Of a stretch of DNA of 64,000 nt, positions 23,487 to 34,280 are shown in pieces. The stretch comes from Isoetes taiwanensis (Eukaryota > Streptophyta > Lycopodiopsida > Isoetales > Isoetaceae). The stretch is from NCBI GenBank assembly GCA_021234155.1, contig JAJEKV010000024.1, positions 15,228,913 to 15,292,912 of the forward strand. The letters run 5' to 3'. The notes under the pieces were generated by a model, which was given only the letters and a program-made list of their open reading frames with translations, ran no database searches and had not been told where the DNA came from. How positions within the stretch are numbered: position 1 is the first letter of the stretch; each line of letters starts with the position of its first letter. The translations under genes and the position numbers were made by a program.

Positions 23487-25944
23487 TTAATAACAGTTAC
23501 CAATGATGGGATCACCTTCGTGTTCCTTAGGACGTGGGGTACTGTCAATGTGGACACAACCACGAATTGCGAACCATAGGCATGATAGGTTCCTTCTAGA
23601 TAAATGTTCTTTTATTTTATAGGGGGTGGACCCTTCAACCACAACCAAATTATTTCATTTATATAAACTGATATATTGACATGTGCAGGCCAGTGAGCAG
23701 TACGTGACCTGCCCATGTATACAGGGTTGCTGTCGGATGGGCATATTTGTCCTTTATTCCAAGATCTGGACCGTACATAGCGATCCTCGTTTGTGGGGTA
23801 TGCATGTACAAGTTTTTGTATACTGTATATTAAGGTTTGCAAAATACTATAAGGTTTGAGAGAATGTACTTAATGGTGTTAATTTTGTACATGTATTGTA
23901 AATATATTTTTGGGGCTCTCGCTGCCCTACGTAACCCCTCGTGTGATATGCACCCAAACCAAAGGGGGTTTAAGGGGGATTTTCATTTAAATGTTTTAAA
24001 TGCAATGGTTTGTGTTAATAATGTTAATGGTAGTTGTGTGTTGATTGTTATATTAAAAAAAATTTTGGGCCCTTCGGGCCCTAACTAAAGCAAACATAGG
24101 TAAACTTTATGGGCCAGTTAGCCTAGGTAAACTTTATGGGCCAGTTAGCCTGTTTATGTAAGTGTGTAAGTGCCTAGAAATATACACTATAGAGGTTGTT
24201 TATGTAAGTATAAGTGCCAAGGCTTACACCTTTTTCATGTATAACCATGTAATACCAGATGTCCTAATTTGATATACCAATTTAATTTATAAACAAGAGT
24301 AGAGGATGCAATTAATGTAAAAGGTTCCATGACCTTCAAAAGCGCTTTTACATGTGATGCATAGCTTTGGTATTCATGTAGCCAAATTGAAAAATAGAAT
24401 CCTTGATGGAAACCATCACATAAACTTGCACTACAATGAAATAAATGGCAGTGTTCTTACAAGCACTACAATGAAGAATTTCATTTGTCACAATGCTAAA
24501 TAAGAAATAAGATATGGTATGCATGGCCAGACATTAAAACCTGCAAGTGCACAATCCACATCTTCTCAAACTGCTTAATCCATCATGCTTAATCCATCAC
24601 AGGCTTCAAATTGTCCCGAGCTCTGTATTCCACTCCTAGAATTACCTTCCAGTAGTTATTAGTAGTTATTAAGGATTTCCATTCTGCAAACAACATTTCA
24701 AGCTGACTCAAATTACTATTACTATTAATTTGAATCAAATGTCATGCTTTAGCCTTTGCTTGCTAAATAACTAGTAAAGAAAAGCTTACACTTGACGACT
24801 TGTATGCCAAGAGTAGGAACCTGTGTCTTGGTTGACCAAGCAATTTCTAGATGGAAAAGGGAGTGAACCTGGAACTGTCGTTATGGACATAACTGGAGAT
24901 GGAAAGAAGAAGTAAACCTTCTGGTGATGCCATGTCCATAACTGCCAGCGCCGCTGTATATTTGATACCAATCTAAACATAAATATGACCACCATGAAAA
25001 TGTTCTATCTTCCTTCTTTTGAAAGAGAGGAGTATAGTTTATTGATGGATGAGAACGCTATTGCAAAGATCAGAACTGCCAGAATACTTTCAGCTTTAGA
25101 AATCCCCATTTGGGCAGTGTCGAGAGATTTAGGTTGCTGCACGTTCTTCTGTTACATGAGTTGCCTGTTTCTGGCCTGCTGCCTGCTAGCAAATCTGGGA
25201 CCCCAACTTAATCGTGGAATCCTTTGTATGGAATCCTTTGCTTCTGGATAGCTTGTTTATGGCCTGCTGCCTGTTAGCAAATCCAGAACAAAAGGCTACA
25301 ATGAATCCAGTAAGTGCACAATGAATAAGCGGGAAAAGAACAACAAGGGATGCTCTGTTTCTTAGTGAAAATGCTATTGCAAAGATCAGAACTGCCGGAG
25401 TACTTACAGCTTTAGAAATCCCCATTTGGGTCGCGGAATTCTTTGTATGGAATCCTTTGCTTCTGGATCGCCTGTTTCTGGCCTGCTGCCTGTTAGCAAA
25501 TCTGGAACCCTAACCTAATCGTGGAATCCTTTGTACATTATTGAAACCTAATATGCCAGTCACTAAAAAAACATGCAAACACTAAAACACCAACAACCAC
25601 ACGATTTCCCCTCTTCTTTAAAATTAATGGCTAAAAATGGGGTGCACTCTAGAAATACTGTTTAGTACATGCACGTGAATACATCATCCAAATCATAGGA
25701 AAACCTTAATGAAAAGCGTATAAAAAACCCAAAAAAACCCCCTGTTATTATGCTACATATTGATATTGGACTTCGGTCCTTGAACTGGTTGCTATGATAA
25801 TCATGTGAACTGCACTTCGGTGCTTAAACTATTTTAAACTTGGAAGTTTTAATATATTATCTTCTGAAATAAGGAATTTCCTTCCTTCATAATGTCAATT
25901 ACTACATTTGTATCTAACCCCAATGCCGAGGGCAGCATTATTTC
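23487..25944 (+). other. Long non-coding segment between pol and the 3' LTR
   Basis: No gene seen. It contains a short tandem duplication (AGGTAAACTTTATGGGCC twice, 24100-24145), a compact hairpin GGGCCCTTCGGGCCC (24066-24080), and a repeated region at 25050-25510 built from phrases such as TCGTGGAATCCTTTGTA and AAGATCAGAACTGCC. At 2.5 kb it is unusually long for this position and may contain older insertions. Confidence 0.6.
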
Positions 25945-25958
25945 TAAGGAGGGGAGAA
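25945..25958 (+). other. Polypurine tract
   Basis: AAGGAGGGGAGAA directly precedes the 3' LTR, the expected primer for plus-strand DNA synthesis. Confidence 0.9.
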
Positions 25959-27555
25959 TGTGACGTTCCAAGTATTTATACGGTATAAGTATAAATATGT
26001 TGACACGTCACCTAGTATAGATACGCCACCATGGGGTATGGTAACCTAAGAGGGATTCTAATTTAATCATTAAGGATAATAACCTATAATTAAGGAGCTA
26101 ATATTTAAAGGGCATAATTAAGTAAATTATGGTTTGGGAAGGCGCCACGTGGCCAACATCGATTGGCTAGCATGGTGATACTAATTGAGACCAATAAGGT
26201 GGATCACCCCCATATCAGCCACAATTCACCTTGAGCAGTGGAGCGCCACCCTTGTGACCAGAGCTGAGCGCCACCTTGAGCAGTTGAGCGCCACCCTTGT
26301 GACCAGAGCTGAACACCAAGACCAAGAAGATGGAAATCCCCAATGATAACGGGTCCAGCAGAAACACAGGTGGGTGGCTAGTGTAGTTGTAAATTCTAGG
26401 ATAGCGCCCCTGTTGGGCACCTGTTGGGTTGGTTGTCTGTTCTCTCTGTGTTTTTACTCGTAGGAACTAACCCTTGATTGTAAAGGTAAGTTCGTTCTCT
26501 TTATATTCTGAATCTGATTCTGGGTTTGCTCTCAAAGGATGGATTGTTAGTTTTTGCATAGTATTACTCTTGGAAATGGGGAAATCACGGGAGGATAGAG
26601 ACCTCTAAGCCCATTTATTGTAGTATGCTCCTAGATAAAGCCCTATATTATCCCATTAGATGCGGCCTGTGTACAAGAGACCACCGGGTCATAGATGCTA
26701 TGGATTGGCTTAGCACCGGAGAAGGGACACAGTGGTGAAGTGGGGGTGGGGTCTTGCACGAACATAAAAGGCTCCTGAGACAATAGCCGGTCACGTAGAG
26801 GGCCGGGTATGGGTCTGACACTCCCTGGGTGTAGAGGTGTGACCCGTATGGGGCACCTTGCACTTTGAGTAGAATTAGGGTGAGTAAGTCGGGTATGGAT
26901 GCGGGGGTCGCTGATGCGGCACGTATTCTCTAGCTCACCCATGGAACCACTGTGATCCTGGAAGGGGACGCTTCCCTGACCTGCCTCATCGGACCGGGGC
27001 GTCATGAACCCCCGAGTAGGCTCAAGGGGGTGATACCTCGAGCCCAAGATCTCCCGGGAAGGCTATAGCGAAGCCATAGCGTGACTTCGACCCATCCGCA
27101 GTGTGCACGGGGGGGCGGATGGAGTGGACAACCCTAGCCGATGTTCTATGCCAGCCAACGCCAGGTTATACCTCTGTCTGCTGATCTCTTGAGGCCGAGC
27201 CGTCAGTCTATCCTCACAGGAGTCTGAACTAGGGTAGAACCTGGGGTTTGGGGTGTTTTCTTAGGTTTAGATGCATATTCTTTGCCGTTGGTATTTGGAT
27301 GGATGCGTCACCCTTCGTGGTGGTTATTTATATGTGATTTATGCTGTGTGCTAACCCTTGTATTCACGCTTCCGCGACGTAGGAGCCCATTGAAGGCGTG
27401 GGCCGAATGACCCCTCTGAGACCTTCACTTGAGCGTCTTATTATAGACGGCCCGAGTTAGACGGAGGGCCCTGCTTATGGCAAGTTGGTTGCCATGGGAG
27501 GGGAAGTCCCCGTATGTATACGGGCGAGGGTCGTATATGTTCAGGGAGCGTCACA
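25959..27555 (+). repeat. 3' LTR
   Basis: 1,597 bp, TGTGACG to CGTCACA. It matches the 5' LTR throughout with numerous small differences, for example in the CCACCTTGAGC repeats near 26250. Confidence 0.95.
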
Positions 27556-28340
27556 CCTGCTCTTTTCATTTGCAAGATCTTTCTTTTGGGGCTTCAAAAG
27601 GCATGACAGGTCGATAGAAATTGTCTTGAATTCGTTGATCTGTCGAGCAGCTGCTGCTGCTACATGTTCCAGCCCCAGGTAATGGGCAATGCACACAACC
27701 ATCATGAGGCAATTTTTCTAGGGAAGGGCTTTATCTGTAGGAATTACTACAACTACGTATAGCAATCCTTCAGCTTCAAAGAAGTTTTGGTTGTTGGAAT
27801 GAGAAATCAAGAAACAAACAACTTCATGCCTAGGTCAGGTTGGGTTCTCCTGGAGAATTTAACAATATGGTATGTTCTTAAACAATTTGGATTAATATAT
27901 TTCGAGAATATTGTTGAGAAATGTTTGAAATGTAACTCGCCTAATCAGTAGAGTTCAATATGCATAATACTTAGCAGGCAGTTAGGTAGATAATAAAGAA
28001 TTATTAGTCTGGTTAGTATGATAGATAGTAGATGATCCATTTTCTAGAAGGTTTTCGTGTTATGCTCCTAATATATGTTGGAATTGTTGTAACAAGCCAC
28101 TCGAACCAACATCATAAGCATAAAATAGTAAACAAGATCCTATTGTAAGACGAAGCTTACACATTAAAGAACTCAAAAGTTTTGTTAGTTCATAGAGGGA
28201 GGAGTGATGGGAATTCCATGATGAAGAAAGAGTGACAAGGCATTCAATAGGAGCATTTAGACTATTGAGTATAACCTTCCCGACTGATTCACTGTGCTCT
28301 TATGGAACAAGCTCCTTAGATTATCAAATTGTTGCAAAGT
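27556..28340. other. Right target duplication and flanking sequence
   Basis: 27556-27560 is the CCTGC duplicate. The next 120 bases are open on both strands and end in CCCCAG followed by GTAATG, a good splice-donor shape, but no product could be recognised. The rest is AT-rich with no features. Confidence 0.5.
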
Positions 28341-28411
28341 GAGATAGATAGATAGATAGATAGATAGATAGGTAGGTAGGTAGGTAGGTAGGTAGGTAGG
28401 TAGGTAGGTAG
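28341..28411 (+). repeat. (GATA)n-(GGTA)n microsatellite
   Basis: Seven GATA units pass into about eleven GGTA units. Confidence 0.95.
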
Positions 28412-28504
28412 TACTTCTTACATCATACTCCTTAGACCAAATTGTTGCAAAGTGAGAATATATATCCTTAGATCAAATTGCTACAAAGTGAGAATATTAA
28501 TAGA

Positions 28505-28640
28505 TTGGTACATAATATGTTTTATGTCATACCACATGACAACATCATATAGGGACAGTAATTGGCAACATCCAGTTATAGAGACATATGACAGCATGAC
28601 ATATGATGGTCCCCTAAATTTTCAAAGCGCTGCAAAGTGA
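28505..28640 (-). repeat. Inverted copy of the 2970-3260 repeat
   Basis: Reverse complement shares TTTAGGGGACCATCATAT, ATGTTGCCAATTACTGTCCC and GACATAAAACATATT-like text. Confidence 0.75.
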
Positions 28641-29192
28641 GAATATAGACATTTCTACGGTCATCTCATATCTGTATGCACTATTTATCTATCTGTATGC
28701 ACTATTTATTAATCAGGGCAGAGGAATACAAAGTTAAAAAGTAATCTCCATCCCATTTCAAGCTTGAGCCCTAGGGCCTAGGTTTGATAAAGCAACACGA
28801 GACCTGTATATAGCAATTGCATACATGGAGCTTCTGTAGTTGCAGTAAGCTCCAATTATGACTTAATTACTATGATTATACTATCAATACTTTCTGCTTC
28901 TTCGCTGGCCTTATCTGTGCTAAAGAGATGGGTCATGCACCTTGAAAAAATGGCAAGTAAAGCATTGAACCTAGTAAATGTCATGAGGTTTTATATTACT
29001 GTCCGCTCTGATCATTGGTCAAAAACATGTCGTATTATTATTATTTGATGCTTATTTGATGGCTAAGATGAGCAACTACATGCATACATCCGTATAATCT
29101 CTTCCCAACCCAAATCCTTCAACTCAACTCAATGGACAAAATTTCAAGTATTAAATGATTCTTATAGTTATGCACCTCTTTTTTCAACTTCA

Positions 29193-29300
29193 AGGTTTTT
29201 CGAGCTCAATACTTCGTTTGGACTTGATAGTTCGTTTATGTAAATGCAGGTTTCTCGAGCTCAATACTTCGTTTGGACTTGATAGTTCATTTATGTAAAC
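29193..29300 (+). repeat. Tandem duplication, about 52 bp twice
   Basis: TCGAGCTCAATACTTCGTTT followed by GGACTTGATAGTTC and TTATGTAAA occurs twice in a row with few differences. Confidence 0.9.
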
Positions 29301-29697
29301 GCAATGCAAGAACACACTTTCTGGTGATTGTGGATCTACAATACATAAATTATAATGTAATATTGATTGTGCAATATGGACCTTCGACAAAGAAGACCAG
29401 AAAAAGTCATAGCCAAATGCACAGATTTTATGGGAATGTACAATAGAGGCTCCCTTAACTTAAAAACAAGCAATGCACAACCTCTAACAACGATGGTATC
29501 TTTATTGAGTGAATGTGAAAAAGTTACCACTGTGTAAATATTAATAAGCATACGTGTCCCATTACAATGGGGTATGGCCCTTTTCAAAGACGTTGGCTAG
29601 AGCTAAGCAACAAGAAGCTCAGTTGGAGAAACACCAGATATAAGGAATAGGATGCTCGATTGGAGAAACAAAGAGGTTGAAAACATTTATAGGTTCT

Positions 29698-29733
29698 CAA
29701 ATTGTGCCCAGCAATGCTGGGCACCATAACTAG
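29698..29733 (+). mobile_element. Helitron 3' terminus
   Basis: Hairpin TGCCCAGC-AAT-GCTGGGCA, then CCATAA, then CTAG followed by T. It matches the 3' end of the Helitron at 19060-22664 (same hairpin, similar flank). The 5' end of this copy was not found, so only the terminus is annotated. Confidence 0.7.
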
Positions 29734-29737
29734 TATA

Positions 29738-29790
29738 AGATAAGATGAGATGAATTTTTACCACGGGAACCCATCAAGTGATCCCCATCT
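29738..29790 (-). mobile_element. Antisense LINE 3' tail
   Basis: On the minus strand it reads TGGGTTCCCGTGGTAAAAA then a TCATCTTATCTTAT tail, closely matching the tail at 49670-49735. Confidence 0.6.
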
Positions 29791-30035
29791 TTTTTTATTC
29801 TAAAATAAGTCGTTCAATAAATATCCTATTTGGCAATTTCGCATCCAAGAACTATATCTAGCACAAATTAAGAACTACACCTCTGATTCATCTTCAGAAT
29901 ACATCCATGACTTTTGATGTAGGGTCGGAAGAATATTTGATGTAGGGTGCAAGGCTGTCGCGATAAATTTCTTGTAAAAATAAAGAAGAGTCGAAGAAAA
30001 ATGTTCGTGGCTGCCTTGTTCTTGTAACTAGTATG

Positions 30036-30982
30036 CAGGGTTGGAATTTGAAGGCTGCAAGCCTTGCAAGACCCTAAAAACCATGCAAAATAAAGTCCAA
30101 AAAAAAGTAGACCTTCAAAAACAAGTCTAGATTTTCCGTAGCCTTGCAAAATGAAAGTCAAAAATTTTTTTGCCATGCAATAAAAAGTCTAGTTTTGGCA
30201 TAGCCATGCATTTATACCCCTATTTTAAATATATGTATTATATACGTATTATGTATCAACCAACCATTGTACTATTACGACATAGATACCATATATACTA
30301 GAGAAATAAAAATTTGAGAAATCAAAGAAAGAAGTAAGGAATAATATATATAAATAAATAGTAATAAATTCATCATTTACATTATATAGCATTATAATTA
30401 TGGTTTGGCATGGCGGCAAATAATATTGCCAACCAAAATTTGGATTCTAAAAAATTTCATTTGCTTGCTTTATGATATTGGGGGAAATTTTTTTCCTCTT
30501 TTCTTTCTCTGATACTTCTAACGTCGATGACTGTTGGGCTCTAAATTGTGTCCCGAATCATTAGATCATGCCCCAAATCCGTCAAATCATGCCCCAAATC
30601 AACAGGATTGGATCAACTGAATCCATTTGAGCAGCCAAAATGCATGAAACAAACTCGAATACGGAAACTTTGAATCGATTTAGGCAGCCAGAATACAAGA
30701 CAATGCTTCTTGCTGAAGAACAAAATTTCAGAACTGTAAGTTGCGTCCAGGAAGTGCTGAAATTTATTGATGTTCATACAATCTTTATGTGTTAAATATT
30801 GCGAGTGTATTGTTACGTTTAAGTATTTTAAGGAGAAAAAAAAATTAAGGCCGCGCATTGTTACTTTTATGCTAACAATGCAAATGAAAGTCTAATTTAT
30901 ATTATGCCATGCAATTTGAAAGTCCACTTTTGAGGGTGACCTTCAAAAAAAAGTAAGGGCAGCCCTTCAATTTCCAACCCTG
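30036..30982. mobile_element. Non-autonomous hAT element, 947 bp
   Basis: Terminal inverted repeats begin CAGGGTTGGAA and end TTCCAACCCTG, extending imperfectly to about 22 bp. The element is flanked by a perfect 8-bp duplication CTAGTATG (30028-30035 and 30983-30990). TIR sequence and duplication length fit the hAT superfamily. No transposase ORF. The interior has repeated AAAGTC(T)A and GCCATGCAA(T) phrases. Confidence 0.93.
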
Positions 30983-31062
30983 CTAGTATGTATGCTGTAT
31001 AGAATGTGGCTAACGTAACAGGTTGAACACGTGGGCCTTATCTCGAAGGCTAGTCTATCCGC

Positions 31063-31545
31063 GTGTCAAAAAATCTGAGTTGGTTATGGCTTAAGCTATA
31101 TTCGCTCACGATCTACAGTACCAGACGGTCTTCAAAATCCGATGGCAGTTCTGGACCGTCGCCGAGGTTAGAGCAGAAGATGCGCCACACAGGTAAATCA
31201 GGGTTTCCTTGGCTCCTATATATGGTAGCTTTATTTCAGCCTTAATTAAGATCATATTCAAGATCATAGTTCCGGCATCACAGGATAATTTGAGTTGGAT
31301 GTGGCTTAAGCCATTCGATCATGATTTAGACTGTTTAAAAATTTCAATGGCCGTTCTGTACCGTCGCCTTGGTTAGATTAGAAGATGCTCCACAAAGGTA
31401 TGGATCGTCGCCTATGGTTAGGTCAGAAGATGCTCTACAATGGTAAATCAGGGTTTTTCTAGCTCGTATTTATCGTTGCTTTACCCAGCCTTAATTAAGA
31501 TCATATTCAAGATTCTAGTTCCCGGCATCACAGAATAATGACGCC
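31063..31545 (+). repeat. Tandem duplication of about 240 bp
   Basis: Both units contain TGGCTTAAGC, CCGTCGCC, AGAAGATGC, GGTAAATCAGGGTTT and CCTTAATTAAGATCATATTC in the same order. The second also has an extra short duplication of the CGTCGCC-to-GAAGATGC part. No gene recognised. Confidence 0.8.
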
Positions 31546-33960
31546 CTGGCATTTGAGACGTGAGTTACCTTGTCATGCCATTTGCATTTCGGGTTCTCAC
31601 TTTGGTATGGACCAACATGTCTATTTGCCAGAGTTTGCTATGTAATTTGTGCAAGTTGATGTTTAGATGTGGTGGCGTCAGTTCTACCTGCAATGCATTC
31701 TTTAGTAAAAACCTCTGGCTGCAAAGGCACGTGCAATGCATTCTTTAGTAAAAACCTCTGCATGACATGATTAAAAGTTTTATTTGATGAACAGGGCCTG
31801 AGTGATAATTTCTCTGGTGCTAGCCTTTATATGGCAATGATACGGTCTATGTCTTTTAAATAGTCAACGCAAAGGTATGCCAGTCTGTATGTCTCTTAAG
31901 TTGCCGTCTGCTTCAATGCGTCAAATAAGAAGGAACGCTTTGAACTCAATGCACCAGCATATGGCTACGATCGTTTTACATTAATTATTGAAATTTGAAG
32001 GACCAAAACGTTCCCCAGTGCTATGATGTAGGACAACAATGGTAGTCAATCCACATTTTGATCTACGTAATGCTGATGCATTGCAGAACCAAAAATTCTA
32101 TATGAAAATGCAGCATTCTGTATCTCTAATGTGGCTACTCATCACTCCTCAGCCTGCCATTTCCTTCCTAGGTTTACCTTAATCAATTATTATTATTATT
32201 ATTATTTGTGTCTAGCTCTCTTAGGGTCTTGAGAGACCATGGAGCCTGTGGACTCTGTATTTACAATTTCAACAATAGAGAACGGTGTGCATCCACCGCT
32301 CTCATATAAGCACCTAATTTCATAGGTGGTAATGCTAGTAAGGAGTAAAAATCTGAAACTTGAATGCCAAATTGTTCTCTGATGCAACATTATTATCAGC
32401 TCATAATGTTGCAAACTGATAAAGAGTGTATATGTGCTGGCACAAGATCAATTCTTGGTTTGTTTTTGAGGTTATGATGCTGCATAATGCTTTGTAAGCC
32501 CCCTATCTTTTCTTGGATTGTAGGGTCTGTCCTTATGCTCAGTATAATAGGGTACCTCTGCATAGGCATCCTCTAAACTAGTGGCTAGACATAGGCATCC
32601 TCTAAACTAGTAGCTAGAGGGAGTATTATAGTTTGGCAGCTCCCCAATTTCAGGCAATTGCATCAGAATATATTTGTCATATTTAGGGCTGTGCATATGC
32701 TCAGTGTAATAAGATACCTCTGCATATTGATTCTCTAAACTATTGACCAAGGAGTACGGATGCAATAGAATTGACAATTCCTTTTTGGAACAGTTAACTA
32801 TCTATTTGGCGTTATTTAATTTGTTTGTTTGAAATTATTTTCTCGGTATAGGCTTAGTGTGATTTAGCTAAATAATGTTGAAAATTAGTTGCGTGTGCCT
32901 TTCAAGAAAGTCGTGTTGCTTTCAACTTCAAAAAGTGCATGAGTCCTGTAGCGGACCCTTGCCTGCCATAACCTGCTGCAGTCTTGTCCGTTAACTTTCT
33001 TCGTATTTTGTTTGGTGGGTAATGCCTAACTATCTAGTTCTTTCTCATTGTAACTTCTGTTTTTAAGATATTTGTTTGAGAATTTTTTTTGTATCAAAGG
33101 CATGACTTGTATGAAGAATCATAATATTTTAGACAACTTATGAAACTAAGCAAACAATTGTTAGGACTGCTAAGAACATCCACATCTGCCCTTCAGAACT
33201 TGGTAGGAATTTAAGGATCATAGATGACACAGGGGAATGCTATTTTATCAGGGGTTCAGAGGGCCCTTACATCCCATGCCTGGAGGAAATTGAACTTGAC
33301 TAACTAATTGGGTGTGTACGAACCTGTCAAGCAGAAGCTACTTAAAATATTTCCAGAGAGTTTTAGTTCAATTGCTGGTTCGAACCTCTTGTGTTTTCCT
33401 GTCATTACATAGTTTAGCACTTTGGTTGTTCTTATTTGGTAAAACTGGCCATTGAAACCAATACATGATTTAAATTGAAATTCTAGTAAGAAAAGAAACC
33501 ACATCTACTGACAGCTTTTACAAATTCCTTCTTTTAAATAACCATGATGTATGATGAAAACAACAAAAATTGAGGACCCAGTACAACTGCATAGTACAAC
33601 TGCATACAGTCCCAGATATGGTGATATGCTTGCACACACTGTTTACTAGACCAATGGTACAGATATATGTAGATGAGATTGAGATGCTGATTTCTAGTGG
33701 GCAGAGAGGATAAGCTGCCACTCAATAGTACAGACACGGTCGAGAGAAACGGCTTCTTGGCCATACAGTCCAACAATACAATGAGAACATCAATGCTTTG
33801 TGAGGGAGATGTCTAAAGATTTACATCTAACTTTTAGCTTGTCTCAGAAGTTATGATGATGCATATTGCTTTTTTGCAGAACTTGGGCATGGAGCGACCT
33901 GCTGTTGCTGAAAGTTTACGAAAACTTAAAGAGTAAGAAGTAAGAATTCATTGTTGTAGG
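31546..33960. other. Intergenic sequence with small duplications
   Basis: Short duplications at 31690-31760 (GCAATGCATTCTTTAGTAAA twice) and 32530-32740 (GGTACCTCTGCATA and CATCCTCTAAACTAGT phrases). A few open stretches exist, but none is recognisable. Confidence 0.5.
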
Positions 33961-34280
33961 GGTTTAATTGATGAAGATTACCATTGTTTTGATTCTATGT
34001 TACAAGATTATCTGTTTAGACCACTAGTAGATCATTGCAGATGCATGCTTTCACTTTTAGGCAGAGCATGGCAAATAGATGAAATTGAGAATTTTTTTAA
34101 TAAAATACCAATAGAGCCTGATTTGTTGAGTTGGGCTGAATTCTTGGGATGTTCTGAGTGCCACGAGAAAAACGCACCTTAGATTATATGTTTGATGAAT
34201 TCTGGGCAGATAAGAAACAATTCTCATGAATTAGTTGAGTTCTATGATAAACAAATAAAAAAAGATTCAGTTGATTAATG
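33961..34280 (+). pseudogene. Fragment of a plant PPR protein (E/DYW type C-terminal part)
   Basis: The frame reads GLIDEDYHCFDSML, then HCRCMLSLLGRAWQIDEIEN and IPIEPDLLSWAEFLG, matching the GLVDEG-, CMVDLLGRAG- and MPIEPD-type phrases at the end of PLS-class PPR arrays. A stop follows at about 34180, and a further E-domain-like phrase (HELVEFYDKQIKKDS) is in another frame. PPR proteins edit or process organellar RNA. This is an isolated relic without start, introns or upstream repeats. Confidence 0.72.

Larger units (their letters stand above)
8843..27555 (+). mobile_element. Ty3/gypsy chromovirus-like LTR retrotransposon carrying a histone H3 gene
   Basis: An 18.7-kb element bounded by two LTRs that begin TGTGACG and, in the 3' copy, end CGTCACA, with a perfect 5-bp target duplication. 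A primer-binding site follows the 5' LTR and a polypurine tract precedes the 3' LTR. The order is LTR, accessory ORFs including histone H3 and WY (11.1-14.9 kb), gag, protease, reverse transcriptase, RNase H, integrase with a chromodomain, a long non-coding stretch, LTR. The pol order (RT, RNase H, then integrase) and the chromodomain place it with chromoviruses. Stops, frameshifts and a Helitron within integrase make this copy non-autonomous. The LTRs differ at many positions, so it is not recent. Confidence 0.95.

Noticed and set aside
8661-27680. A host exon interrupted by the retrotransposon
   Set aside because: Open frames exist on both sides and a donor-like site lies at 27680, but no frame joins into a recognisable product.
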